Origin: Phascolarctos cinereus
Lineage: Eukaryota > Chordata > Mammalia > Diprotodontia > Phascolarctidae
DNA: 64,000 nucleotides
Assembly: GCF_002099425.1 (NCBI RefSeq)
Contig: NW_018343964.1
Coordinates: forward strand, 8,968,001 to 9,032,000
Direction: 5' to 3'
The notes beneath the pieces were generated by a model. The model saw nothing but the letters and a program-made list of their open reading frames with translations, was not told the DNA's origin and did no database searches. Positions within the stretch are counted from its first letter, which is position 1. Each line of letters starts with the position of its first letter. A program made the translations under genes and the position numbers. Shown here piece after piece: positions 33,181 to 43,445 of this stretch.

Positions 33181-33184
33181 ATTA

Positions 33185-34350
33185 AACATATACATTGAAA
33201 CATATGTCTATGTACCTATCTCCCTCTGAGTCATCTAATTGAGTTTAAGTAGCTTCACCTGTCAGCACGTAGGGGTATTTGCCCTAGTAATTAGGCACCA
33301 CATTAGGAAGAATGGGGAGGGTCACCAAACTTTTATTATTTCAGTCCAAGTACACAAAGATAACTCCTCTGAATTTATTACAGCATAAATTATATTTTAG
33401 AAGCATTCCTTATGACCAAGAGAGCTTGAAATTTCATATTTACAGATGAAAGCTCAAACTGAGTATTATGAAACCTGGACCCAGAGACTCTGATTACACA
33501 GCTCAGAAACATTTCACTCCAGCCTCACCTCAGCAAATGATTACAACAGCCTGACCAGTGACAGAGATGTCTAAAACCTTTCTCAGTAAATAATGAAAAA
33601 GTCTTTAATGAATGATCAGCATTTGGCTTTTTTCTTGGTTTAGCTTTCTCAATAGGGCCCCGCCTCCAAAAAAAAATGAAAATGGGGAAAACAAATGAAA
33701 TGATCTGACATTGTTTTGTAGGCAACTAGATGGGAAAGGAGTTGGGCACAGGGTGTCTCAAGGTTATAGGAGATGTAGTTTGCTAGCTCGATGTGTACCT
33801 GATATGAATTCTGGCTGTAGCATGGCTGTGGAAGCAGAACTGGTGGACTGTGCCCCGTGCCCCAGTGGAAAGGCACTGAAAAATTAGCTACTCCACATAA
33901 CAAATTGCCAGGCACTTAGCTCTGGCAGGTAATGACATTTCAAGGTGCACTCACAGCCTGGGAATACAATCCACACTGCTCTCTCTAACCTTTCAGGACT
34001 ATGGACACCCTTCCCAACAGCTCAAGTTACATTTCTCTTGATTAGTTCCTTTCATTTGGGTGGTATTTTTAAAACTTATTTTTTTAAAAAATGTCCCTGG
34101 CTGAAAGTTACTTCATTATTTTCTCAAAACACAAGTGCTATCAACTGGTCTAGAAAGTTTAATTTGAGGAATTTTGTTGGTCTTTCCATTTGTGGGAAAA
34201 AAATTCTGGTGTAGAAATCAGATCACTATTACATAGATTCAGATATACCTTGGGCAGGAGCAAATGGCACCTGTACAGTATGATTTCAGGAGAGACACAC
34301 TGTCCTGCTCCTATGCCCACTCCCAAGCAACAGAACCTTTAAAACACTCA
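33185..34350. other. Repeat-poor block
   Basis: About 1.2 kb without a recognised repeat. The frames at 33649-33915 and 33945-34214 show no known domain. Confidence 0.45.
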
Positions 34351-34354
34351 TTTC

Positions 34355-34455
34355 TTCTCCTTCACTAGCTTAATGAACTTGAGTTTCCTCATCTGTAAAA
34401 TGACAGTTGGGACCAGTTGATCTCTGAACTTTCTCTCAGCACTAATGTATATGGG
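34355..34455 (+). mobile_element. SINE-B, 3' part
   Basis: 'gagtttcctcatctgtaaaa', 'gttgatctctgaactttctc'. Confidence 0.7.
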
Positions 34456-34459
34456 GTAT

Positions 34460-34620
34460 GGTAAGGTAGCTAGGTGGTGCAATGGAGTGAAGATGATGAG
34501 TTCAAATACCACGTCGAACACTAACTACCTGTGTGACCCTGGAAAAGCCACTTAAATAACTCCCTGCCTCAGTTTACTCATCTGTGAAATGGGAATAATA
34601 GCACTTACCTTTCGGGTTTG
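34460..34620 (+). mobile_element. CORE-SINE
   Basis: Head 'aaggtagctaggtggtgcaa', CORE 'ctacctgtgtgaccctggaa', then 'cctcagtttactcatctgtg' and 'atagcacttacctttcgggt'. A gap lies near 34485. Confidence 0.8.
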
Positions 34621-34621
34621 T

Positions 34622-34762
34622 TGCCTAAAATGTCCTTTCTCTCTACCTCTACTTCTGAAAATTTTTGGCTTCCTTCAAGGTTTGATTCAATACTATCTTT
34701 TCTGTGAAGCCTTCACTGATGCCCCTATTTGTTAATTCAATCTCTTTCCCTGAAATACTTTC
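34622..34762 (+). mobile_element. L2 fragment
   Basis: 'ggcttccttcaaggtttgat' and 'ttttctgtgaagccttcact' are sense L2. Confidence 0.65.
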
Positions 34763-34764
34763 AA

Positions 34765-35420
34765 CCTAAATATTTATTAAGTGTTTATGATAGGATCTGG
34801 GTTTAAAAAAAGGCAAAAATGAAAGTTTCTCCTATCAAAGTACTGACACTGTACTGAGAGAGGGAGGGTGAAGAAGAGATATGACATGTATAAAGAGAAG
34901 TAAATATTGAGTAGTCCAGTCTGGCTGAAAAATAGAAAAGTTAATGTGAATTGGTAAAGGAGCCAATATGCATATATGTGTGACTTCTCCCAATTGTATT
35001 CAGCAGGTTGTGAGTAGGAGCAGAGAAGGCTAATGGTGGTGGTAACCTAATGTTGGGGCTTGAGAGGACATGAAAGGTGACAAGACAAGTGGGTAAAAGA
35101 TTGAATGGCAGAGGAAAGTGTGCAGTTGCTTGGTCAACCATAGGATCAAGGACTTTCAGGGAAGAAAATGAGATCATAATAGTAAAGATAAGGAGAAATG
35201 GAAGAAATTACTGGAAGTCACACTGAGGACAAAGAACATGTTTAGGATAAAGGAAGCAACAGGAGAGATGGAAAGATAGAGAATTATACTCAGACTTCAG
35301 AGTTCAGGATCATGGAGAAAGTAGAGTTATATATGGAACACAGTAAGTGCTAAGGTATACCCACCCCCCCAAGTAGACAGCTGAGGTGGATAGAGTAAAG
35401 ATATATGGAATTTAGGAGTC
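34765..35420 (-). mobile_element. Worn antisense L2
   Basis: The start 'ttattaagtgtttatgatag' and 'gagggagggtgaagaagaga' fit an antisense L2 3' region. From about 34930 onward the match is weak, and the label rests on general likeness only. Confidence 0.4.
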
Positions 35421-35479
35421 TGATGAACCAAGAAGCCAGCATGTACACTGAAAGTGGATGAAAGAGTGGGAAGATGCAA

Positions 35480-35552
35480 TAAGAATAATAATAGTTAACA
35501 TTTATATAGTGCTTTAAGGTTTGCAAAGAGCTTTCATATATTATTTCACTAA
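35480..35552 (-). mobile_element. MIR-like SINE, 3' end
   Basis: 'taacatttatatagtgcttt' and 'aaggtttgcaaagagctttc' are the antisense tail; the rest is missing. Confidence 0.65.
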
Positions 35553-35554
35553 AT

Positions 35555-35948
35555 CATGTAACAAGCAAAGCAAAAACAAAAAATTCAGCAGACAGAAGCC
35601 TTCTGAATCACAGGAATTAGGGGAGGAGGAGGTGGGAGTCTGATAGACATAGAATGGGGGAAGTAAGCCTCCAGGGTCCTGTAATGAGAAACAGCAGTCA
35701 ACGGTTCTCTTTCTAAATATCAGGAAATAAGTGGATCCAGTAAAAAGATCAGGTCAGGCATCTAGGTTTGTAAATACCTGGAGATCAGGTCCCTAGAGCC
35801 CCGATGAATTCATACCTGGACATAAGTTCCTTTGCCCCATTCCAACATGGTGGGGGATGACTCACACCCAGAAGACACCCTATAGATACAGCATGTACCT
35901 GGTTCCTGGGTAGAAGCATTCTAGTTTCCTGATAGATTAAAAGGAGCC
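35555..35948. other. Sequence without recognised feature
   Basis: No repeat or gene recognised. Confidence 0.4.
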
Positions 35949-35970
35949 AAATAAAGGTCCTATATTGTTG

Positions 35971-36117
35971 GGGCAGCTAGGTGGTGCAGTGGATAGAGCA
36001 CCGGCCCTGAAGTCAGGAGGACCTGAGTTCAAATCCGGCCTCAGAGCAAACACTTGACACTGACTAGTTGTGTGACCCTGGGCAAGTCACTTAACCCCAA
36101 TTGCCTTTAAAAAAAAA
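35971..36117 (+). mobile_element. A-tailed SINE with 20-bp target duplication
   Basis: 'gggcagctaggtggtgcagt' opens a well-kept head; it ends 'cttaaccccaattgccttt' and poly-A. The direct repeat at 35951-35970 and 36118-36137 is 20 bp with one mismatch. The well-preserved body and repeat point to one of the youngest inserts here. Confidence 0.96.
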
Positions 36118-36139
36118 ATAAAGATCCTATATTGTTGTT

Positions 36140-36405
36140 GTTTTCTTCTCAAAGCATACAAATTTTACTAGAAGAAAGAAGAGGTTAAAAAAAAGAGGTG
36201 GGGCAAAAATTTTCAAAATGGAGATCCTACAAAATATTCACATAGATTCATATGGAACAGGAATAAGTACATACCTGTCAGGGAGGTTATCACCATGGTG
36301 TTTCTGGAACTCAGCAAAGCAGTAGAGAGCATGGCACTCTAGGTCCATATGCTCTCTAACTAGCTGTTTTCTCTACAATTCAGAAGAGTTTTATGAGGAT
36401 ACTGG
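36140..36405. other. Sequence without recognised feature
   Basis: No repeat or gene recognised. Confidence 0.4.
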
Positions 36406-36410
36406 ATTTA

Positions 36411-36655
36411 GAGGGCAGTTGGGTGGCACAGCAGATAGAGTGCCAGGCATGGGGTCTGGAAGACTCATCTTCCTGAATTCAAATCTGGCCTCAGACACTT
36501 ACCAGCTCTGTAACTCTGGGCATGTCACTTAACCCTGTTTGCCTCAGTTTCCTCATCTGTAAAATGAGCTAGAGAAGGAAATAGCAAACCATTCCAATAT
36601 TTTTGCCAAGAAAATCCCAAAGGGACTCAGTCAAGACTGAAACGACTGAACAACA
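36411..36655 (+). mobile_element. Mar-type SINE, full length
   Basis: Head 'gggcagttgggtggcacagc', CORE, 'gtaaaatgagctagagaagg', RTE tail 'aagactgaaacgactgaaca' ending 'acaacaa'. Confidence 0.93.
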
Positions 36656-36915
36656 ATTCGGTTTAGGATCAGAAGCCCTGAATTCAAATCCTAGCTCTGC
36701 CATTTTTAGGCACTGTGTGGGGTAGTAGGAAAAGGATCAAAATCAGGAGTCTAAAGCCTTGAGTTAAAGTCCCAATGTTGACCCTTACTATATGTAACCT
36801 CTCTGAGCCTCCATTTCCTCCTCTGAATGTGAAAATAAGAACACTTCCATTACTTGTTTCATAGAATTGTTGCAAGGAAAGTGCTTTGTAACTCTTAAAG
36901 TGCTAGAGAAACTGT
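36656..36915 (+). mobile_element. MIR-like SINE sequence, two pieces
   Basis: 36656-36712 is a truncated copy ('gaattcaaatcctagctctg'). From about 36715 a second copy runs through 'aacctctctgagcctccatt' to a tail 'catagaattgttgcaaggaa' and 'aaagtgctagagaaactgt'. Confidence 0.75.
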
Positions 36916-37044
36916 GTAAGAGATGGGAGTGGAGCTGGGATTTCAATGAGATGGGGAACTCTCAGATGAGGAAACTCAAACTCCCTTTGTAAACTCTGGT
37001 ACCTTCTTGGCAACTTATGGTATTACAGGGTTGCTAGAAATATA

Positions 37045-37158
37045 AGAAGGTTAAGTGACTTGCCCAGAGTCACACAGTCAGTACGGTCAGAGATGAGACT
37101 TGAACCCTAGTCTTTCTAGCTCTGAGGCCAGCTCTCTATCCCCTACACCACAACTGTC
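37045..37158 (-). mobile_element. MIR-like SINE, 5' half
   Basis: Antisense CORE and head: 'gacttgcccagagtcacaca', 'ctctatcccctacaccacaa'. Confidence 0.75.
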
Positions 37159-37218
37159 CTTCATAAGTTTACTATCAGTACTTGTGTGACTATAGGCAAA
37201 TAAACCATTTACCTCTTA

Positions 37219-37410
37219 GGGAAGGGGTTTTTGGGGGTCATGACCTCTTTGCCAGTATGGTTAAGCCCCCTTCTCAGAATGGATCCCTTCTCAATTGTTT
37301 TTATATGCACAAAATAAAATGCACAGGATTACAAAGGAAACCAATTATACTGAAATACACTTACAAAAAAAATTTTTTTAAGTTCACAAACCCCAGGTTA
37401 AGAACCTCTA
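37219..37410 (+). mobile_element. hAT-like element relic
   Basis: 'ggggtcatgacctctttgcc', 'gcacaaaataaaatgcacag' and the right end 'ccccaggttaagaacctcta' recall a mammalian hAT miniature family whose ends read as inverted copies of 'ggttcttaacctgggg'. The left end is worn. Confidence 0.55.
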
Positions 37411-37414
37411 TCAT

Positions 37415-37557
37415 GGGGTAGCTAGCACAGTGGATAGAGCCTCTGCCCTGGAGTCGGGAGGACCTAAGTTCAAATTCAGCCTCAGACACTTACTAGCTGT
37501 GTGACCTTGGACAAGTCATTTAATCCTGATTGCCTTCAAAGAAAAAAAAGAAAAAAA
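37415..37557 (+). mobile_element. A-tailed SINE with 15-bp target duplication
   Basis: 'ggggtagctagcacagtgga' through 'gacaagtcatttaatcctga' to an A-rich tail. 'aagaacctctatcat' at 37400-37414 and 37558-37572 is a perfect direct repeat. It inserted at the right end of the hAT relic. Confidence 0.95.
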
Positions 37558-37664
37558 AAGAACCTCTATCATAAGGTCTCAGTTTCCTTATCAGTTAAAA
37601 GAAAGAGGTGGACTGCTAAGCAATGTCTGAGCTCCCCTTCCAGATCTAAAATCCTATAGTCCAG

Positions 37665-38570
37665 ATGTTCACATTAAATCTGTCACCCTTACCCTTCATT
37701 ACTCACAGCTCTGTCTCTGAAACTGCTTCCTAGACATAATTCTTCATCTCCATAAATGTGTGAGTTATTTCCCTTCAGATATATGATCTTGTCCTTTTTA
37801 TATTAAACCTTGTGTCCGACTGCTGAGATCAGTTTCATGAGGCAGTCCGTGTCAACTTATTTTCAAATTAAGTCACCTTCTAATATTATATTTTCCCAGA
37901 ATGCATTACCAATTTTAAGCACTTCTGAGGTATACACAGGTCTTCACATCACTCACTCACCACCCTCTCTCTCTCCCTTAAATCTTCCCCCTCTCCCTCC
38001 TTCCTCTTCCTTCTTCCATCCCCTCCCCCCAAGAGGAGTGAAGCATTCTGGACTATCATCTAAAACCAGAGACCACATTCAAATAAGAGATTTTCTTTAT
38101 TAACTCATAATTCCACAACCCTCTACTAAATTTCCTTTTTACTTCCTATGCAATTCCACTGCCACTATCTAATCTGTTTAAATATTCCAAGCTACCATGA
38201 CCCTTTTGAAATCTCATTTTCATAGACCCAGTAGCCACATCTACAATTGCTGTTTAACAAATTCAGTTTTCTTGGCATCTCTACTTAAGGAGAGACAAGT
38301 GAGTCCAAAACAGTTTTTGTATTGGCTGTTATGCCACTAGATATACAGAGCAGAAATCACTTCCCTCATCTATCCTAGGAATATAGACAGATTATATTCA
38401 CATTTCATAAAACATTTCACTTTAAAAAAGTAAATCTTCTTTAGAACTAGAAAATACGCAAAGGGTTATATTTTTTAACCTATGGATATATTTTGTTTTG
38501 ACACAACAGATACTTCCCCAAAGAGGAAGCTCCTTTACAACGCACATTGCCTAGAGTTTGGGGGTAGGGG
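37665..38570. other. Sequence without recognised feature
   Basis: Pyrimidine-rich around 37960-38040. No repeat family or gene is recognised. Confidence 0.4.
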
Positions 38571-38795
38571 AAAATTTATTGATTTTTTTGTACTATCTTT
38601 ATTTTTTAATTGTTTACGTTTTTCATTTTTAATTTACAGAATAAAACAAGTATTTTCATAATACGGTATAATAAAAAAGATGACTGTACATGAAACTAAA
38701 AGTCCATTATGTACAACTTGATATTCCTTTTAAATATATAACAGTTATATAATACATATAATATATAACATGTAATAGATGATAAAGTGATCACA

Positions 38796-38958
38796 GTCTT
38801 CTTTATAGCATGACTAATGTGAATGTATAAGTAAAGCCTATATCAGATTGCACATCATCTTAGGGAGGGAGGAGGAGAGACAGGGCAAGAACATTTAAAA
38901 CTCAAAATCTCATAGAAGTGAATGTTGAAAACTAAAAATAAATAAATTATAAACAATA
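38796..38958 (+). mobile_element. L1 3' end inserted in L1
   Basis: Sense L1 terminus: 'aagcctatatcagattgcac', 'tagggagggaggaggagaga', 'aaactcaaaatctcatagaa', then an A-rich end. It resembles the 3' end at 3600-3690. 'ataaagtgatca' on the left and 'ataaatgatca' on the right look like a target duplication. Confidence 0.75.
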
Positions 38959-39027
38959 TAAATGATCATGTAAATTTCTTTCCCTCTCCCCCACCCTAGA
39001 GATGGCTATCATTAGACACAAATATGT

Positions 39028-39062
39028 GTGTGTGTGTGTGTGTGTGTATGTGTGTGTGTATA
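39028..39062 (+). repeat. (TG)n microsatellite
   Basis: TG run inside the L1 3' UTR. Confidence 0.95.
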
Positions 39063-39225
39063 TGAGTAAAATCATTTTATACTTACTTCTATTTATCAGT
39101 TCTTTCTCTAGAAGCAGAGTCTTTCTTCACAGGTCTTTTGTACTTTATGTGGGTATTTATAATAGTTAAAATGATTTATTCACTCAAAGTTGTTCTTAAA
39201 ACAATATTGCTGTTACTGTATATAA

Positions 39226-39558
39226 GGAAGAAATTTGTCTTCAGCTCTGGTAGAATGGTGGCAAATGGTATACAGTATTTGACCATGAGAAAATTACTGA
39301 CCTCAGTGAGCAATGAAATCCTTTTATTAATGACCACAAAAATGTTGCCTGATAAACACAACCCTCTTGAATCATATTTTTCAAAAGCATCCATCAAGCA
39401 CAACCAATAGCATTTTTTAATATAAAGCAGAATAATTAGTTAAAATTAAACTGCTGAAACTCAGGTTATTAGTAGGTAAAATTAAATATCACTAAGGTTC
39501 TTATAAAAAATTAAATGCTCTTAGAAGAGGCAACAAGTCAGAGTAGGAAAACCTGGAT
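39226..39558. other. Sequence without recognised feature
   Basis: No repeat or gene recognised. The frames at 39138-39410 and 39176-39403 overlap the L1 border on opposite strands. Confidence 0.4.
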
Positions 39559-39559
39559 A

Positions 39560-39775
39560 TAGTCAGTCAGCCAGACAATAAACATTTACTAAAGGCCTAC
39601 TACGTGCCAGGCACTGGAGATACAAAAAGAGGCAAAAGACAGACCCTGTCCTCAAAGAGCTCACAACATAATTGGGGAAACAAGCAAACAAATGTGTATA
39701 AACAAGCCATACACAAGAAAAATTGGAAGAGAGGGAAGGCACTAGAATTGAGAGACTGGGATGGCTGTGGAGATG
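39560..39775 (-). mobile_element. L2 LINE 3' end
   Basis: Antisense: 'aaaggcctactacgtgccag', 'tcctcaaagagctcacaaca', 'ggaagagagggaaggcacta'. Confidence 0.8.
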
Positions 39776-39777
39776 GA

Positions 39778-40168
39778 TAAAATAACTGCTTTTTATAACT
39801 GGATAAAAGTATTAGGATGTAAGTTTAACCTCTGGAAGGTCACTGAAAGCATTCCCAGCACAACTCTAGCTGCAGACAGGATGATGGGGATGATAAATAT
39901 CTCATTTTGCTCTTAAGTGTTTTTTTTTAATTCTTTCTGCTGGGTCTCTATACATTGAAAGCTTTTCATTCCATGTAGCCTGAAGATGTGGAGCATTTAT
40001 TATTATCATCATGATGGTCGATATTCTCCTTTGATGATAAGTAATCTGGAGGCAATTTATAATTTCATGAACAACCTGAGCACCAAATTGCCATCTACCT
40101 AGGTTTCTTCATAACCAATTTCCAGGTTGGGGTGATTAAAACTAAGGCTCTCCAACTACAATCAGAAC
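39778..40168. other. Sequence without recognised feature
   Basis: No repeat or gene recognised. Confidence 0.4.
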
Positions 40169-40169
40169 A

Positions 40170-40600
40170 AACTTCAAAGGAGGAAGAAGGAGGAGAATAG
40201 GAAAAGGAGAAGAAGGAAGGAGAAGGAGGAGGAGAAGTAAGAGATGGAGAAGGAAAAGGAGGGGGAAGAGGAGGAAGAGGAACAGAAGGAAGAGATGGAG
40301 GAGAAAGAGGAGGGGTTAGAAAAGGAAGAAGAAGAAGAGGAGGAAGAGGAGGAGGAGAAGAAAAAAAGGGGAAGGGGAAGGGGAAGAAGAGGGGGAAGAG
40401 GAAGGAGAAGAAGGAGGAAGAGGAGGAGGAGAAGGGAAAGAGGAAGAACAGGAAGAAGAAGGGGAAGGGGAAGAGGAAGAAGAAAGGGAAGAAGAAGAAG
40501 GAGGAGGAAAAGGGGGAGAAGGAAGAGGAAGAAGAAGGGGAAGGTGAAGACAAAAGGAAAGAAGAAGAAGGAGGAGGAGGAGGAGGAGACAATGAAGACA
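40170..40600 (+). repeat. Long purine tract (GGA/GAA-rich)
   Basis: About 430 bases almost wholly A and G on the + strand, in shifting GGA, GAA and GGGGAA units. The 120-170-residue frames on both strands (Glu/Arg/Lys or Ser/Phe/Leu/Pro) follow from this and are not genes. Confidence 0.97.
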
Positions 40601-40849
40601 ACAATGACATAATTAGGGTGCTTTCCAGAGTTAAAGTTCTGTATTTTCATGATTAGAGGTTCTCAGCCTCAAGAGGACTTGGGAGATTGTATGCTGTGTG
40701 TCCAATAATGTACATAACATGTAATAAATGCCAAGGTAATATCTGATAAATATCTCCCTCTGATTTCTCTTTGTGGTGTGGTTAGTGGAGTACATACTAT
40801 GAAAGGTCCTATTACCAAGTTGACAAGGCTGCCAGGATCACCTGGAATG

Positions 40850-40945
40850 AGTATTGTGTTTGAGAACCAGCTTCTCTCAAACATAAAATGAAGGCATTGT
40901 ACCAAACAATCTCCAAGGCCCCTACCAGCTCCTCCTAGAATGATG
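40850..40945 (+). mobile_element. SINE-B, 3' end
   Basis: 'ctctcaaacataaaatgaag' and 'caatctccaaggcccctacc'. Confidence 0.6.
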
Positions 40946-40949
40946 CATC

Positions 40950-42025
40950 ATCTACCATAGTAGTGATACCAATACTACACTCTCACTGGTCCTGAAAATA
41001 GGGATCACAGACAATTTGCAAGCTTGGCTCTCCTTCTGGCCAGAAAAAAAAGACATCTCACCCAAGTTGAGGGAATTTGTAAACTTCACTTATAGGTCAC
41101 CTCTGAGAAAAATGTATTCATACATGACTTACAAATTATGTTTAAACATGCACTAGCAAGAGAAAATTTGTTAATCTAGAGCAAATAAACATACAGAGGA
41201 TTGTTATAGAACACAGGAATCATCAGACAGGTGATTTTTTTTTATTAAACATTGAATCATTGCAAGACCTGCCAGCAGCATAAAATAAATTAATGTTTAA
41301 TATTTAATACAGGATGATGATAATGCTGAAGGAAATTTCTATTTTAACTTTTATGTGATTTGGCATTTCAATTTTAGCTCAAATACAATTCTGGAAGGGT
41401 CCAAAACACACAGGCCCCAATATTTGCTTCTTTCATTTAATATGGTGTGGTGTGCTTTAAAAAAAATACCACCTTATTTTAGTGGCATTTTATCATTTAG
41501 TTCTGATAGAAATCCTATTTCAGGAAATGGGTTTATTTTCTCCTACCCGAGATATAATAATCTTCAAACAAAGGCATTCTCTACATCCAGCAAGGTCATC
41601 CATCTGACCTGCGTGATTTTAACAATTATGTATAAAATGATCTGTTAAGAGATCAAAATCTAGAAAAACGCTTAACTCTGGGGACCGAGATAGCACAAAA
41701 CACATTATTAAAACATGAATTGACCTTAGGGAGTGAAAACACAATGCTACATTCAATATGCTGCACAACAGGCGATTTTCCTATAAGCAGCAACAAGGAC
41801 TGAAAGCAAAGAAAGTGTCCTGCATTGTTGAGAGATGGAAAGAAAGAGAGAAAGACAGAGACAGAATTAGAAACAGAGAGACCAAAAGAGAAGCAGGGAG
41901 ACAGACAGGCAGAAAGAACAATCCCCTTCTGGCATGGGACAGAAGGAAAACAAACATAACTTTTAGTAAAGCCACTAACAGACTAAAAAGGATGGCCTGT
42001 GCTCAGTAGAATGCAGGCCTCTCAA
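40950..42025. other. Repeat-poor block
   Basis: No repeat recognised apart from a GA-rich spot at 41835-41905. The part at 41100-41700 has the look of conserved noncoding sequence. Confidence 0.45.
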
Positions 42026-42029
42026 TAAA

Positions 42030-42395
42030 ATGGTGTCCAACAACTGGGGGATGGCTAAACAAATTGGGTAAACATGAGTATAATGGGATATCATTGAGCA
42101 AAAAGAAATGGCCAACAGGAGAAATTCTAAGAAAGGCTGGAAGACTTGTATGAGCAAAGACAAACCAAGAGAACAATATAATGGCTGCTTATGTAAATGG
42201 CAACAATGCTAAAACGCAGCTAAATTCTGATTATTGTAATGACTAACCGTGGTCCAAGAGAACAGCTAAGGAACCATATTTCCCTTCCCTCAACAGAGAA
42301 GTGGGGGACTTCTTGGTGCCAAGAAAGATTCACAATGGAAAATAACTTTGGTGTAAAAACAAAAGGCATCAACAGAATGACTACGGTGTAAAAAT
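42030..42395 (+). mobile_element. L1 3' region
   Basis: Sense L1: 'caacaactgggggatggcta', 'taatgggatatcattgagca', 'ggctggaagacttgtatgag', 'caagagaacaatataatggc'. The far 3' end is diverged. Confidence 0.75.
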
Positions 42396-42411
42396 AAGGG
42401 CATCAATTTCT

Positions 42412-42530
42412 ATTTAGGAATGGAAGCTCCTTAAAGGTAGGGACTATTTCAGTTTTGTTTTTCACCTCAAGTGAAGCCTGGCACATAGTAGGTTCTCAAA
42501 CAAAGTTCAGTGAATTAACGTGCGACACAT
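42412..42530 (+). mobile_element. L2 LINE 3' end
   Basis: 'ggaagctccttaaaggtagg', 'cctggcacatagtaggttct'. Confidence 0.75.
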
Positions 42531-42539
42531 AGAACCTTC

Positions 42540-43160
42540 TATTAATTCAATAAATGTAATTACTAAGTTACCATTATATACATGGCACTACACTACATGT
42601 TAAGGGAGATACAAAGTGCCTGCCCTCCCAAAGCTTACAATCAATTAGGGGGATAAGACACAAATAAGAACAGATGACTATAAAATACACAATACTATGT
42701 AACAAATACTACATATCAGAGGAGTACAAAAAATGCTGTTCAAAGGGGAAAGTTATTATCATTAATTGGGGATCAGCGAAGATTTAATGGAGGAGGTAGC
42801 ATTTGAATGGGGATTTTTAAAAGTGGGTAAAAAATCATTAGGTGAAAGATGGAGGGAAGATATTCTTGACCAGAGGTAGGGAATCTTTGGCCACATGTGG
42901 CCCTCTGGGTCCTCAAGTACGGCCCTTTGACTGAATCGAAACATCACAGAACAAATCCCCTTAGTAAAAGGATTTATTCTGTAAAGCTTGGACTCAGTCA
43001 AACAACCAAGGACCTAGAAAACCACATGTGGCTTTAAGGCCACAGGTTCCCCACACCTGTTAGACATAGGGAATGGCCTGAACAAAGGAAGGAAGATGGA
43101 AAATGGCTAGCCTCATTTAGAGGGCTATGATCTAAGGAGGAGAAACGGGAGTATGCAGGA
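42540..43160 (-). mobile_element. L2 LINE, broken by a hAT element
   Basis: Antisense L2: 'agtgcctgccctcccaaagc', 'aggaggtagcatttgaatgg', 'gggaagatattcttgac', then after the hAT 'aagatggaaaatggctagcc'. It follows a sense L2 end head to tail in inverted order. Confidence 0.7.
42871..43059 (+). mobile_element. Palindromic hAT element, copy 1
   Basis: 189 bp. 'cagaggtagggaatctttgg' at the left and 'ccacaggttccccacacctg' at the right are inverted ends, and the inner parts also pair ('gtccttgg'-type arms). The centre 'cagaacaaatccccttagta' sets the orientation. The flanks show only a poor 8-bp match. Confidence 0.85.
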
Positions 43161-43249
43161 AAATATTAGCAACTCTATTGAATCTCTGAGCTGTTTTATC
43201 AGACTGGCTAAATTCAGTATTTTAGGTGACAGTAATTCCATCAGCAGGG

Positions 43250-43375
43250 GTGTTTCCCCTTTACCTAAAGACTCAAATCAAATGCCACCTTCTACAAAAG
43301 GCCCTTCCAGTTCGCCCCACCCCCACCCCTACCTTCTAGGGCCTTGCCCTTTAACTACACATGTATCATATATAG
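43250..43375 (+). mobile_element. L2 fragment
   Basis: 'actcaaatcaaatgccacct' and 'ctacaaaaggcccttccagt' are sense L2. Confidence 0.6.
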
Positions 43376-43445
43376 GCCCTGCCTCAGATACTCACTTACT
43401 GTGTGACCCTGGGCAAGTCACACAATACCTATGTCCACTGGCCTC
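43376..43445 (+). mobile_element. CORE-SINE fragment
   Basis: 'cttactgtgtgaccctgggc' within about 70 bp, a short CORE piece. Confidence 0.6.

Larger units (their letters stand above)
37165..37660 (+). mobile_element. SINE-B broken by a hAT element and a SINE
   Basis: The first piece ends near 37218 ('gtgtgactataggcaaataa'). The rest resumes at about 37573 ('ctcagtttccttatcagtta', 'ctgagctccccttccagatc'). A hAT-like element and then an A-tailed SINE fill the gap. Confidence 0.7.
38575..39225 (-). mobile_element. L1 3' UTR, broken by another L1
   Basis: Antisense L1: 'ttacagaataaaacaagtat', 'gtacatgaaactaaaagtcc', then after an insert 'gatcatgtaaatttctttcc', a TG run, and 'cactcaaagttgttcttaaa'. 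It has the same structure as 13500-14010. Confidence 0.8.

Noticed and set aside
32774-33229. Open frames of 107-151 codons on both strands.
   Set aside because: They arise from the GGAA array and the TG repeat; composition is low-complexity.
35971-36060. tRNA-like gene in the head of the SINEs.
   Set aside because: The head has worn promoter-box-like parts but no intact cloverleaf, and it sits in a SINE body with a poly-A tail and target repeat.
40095-40650. Open frames of 122-171 codons on both strands.
   Set aside because: They are by-products of the purine tract, which has few stops in any frame.
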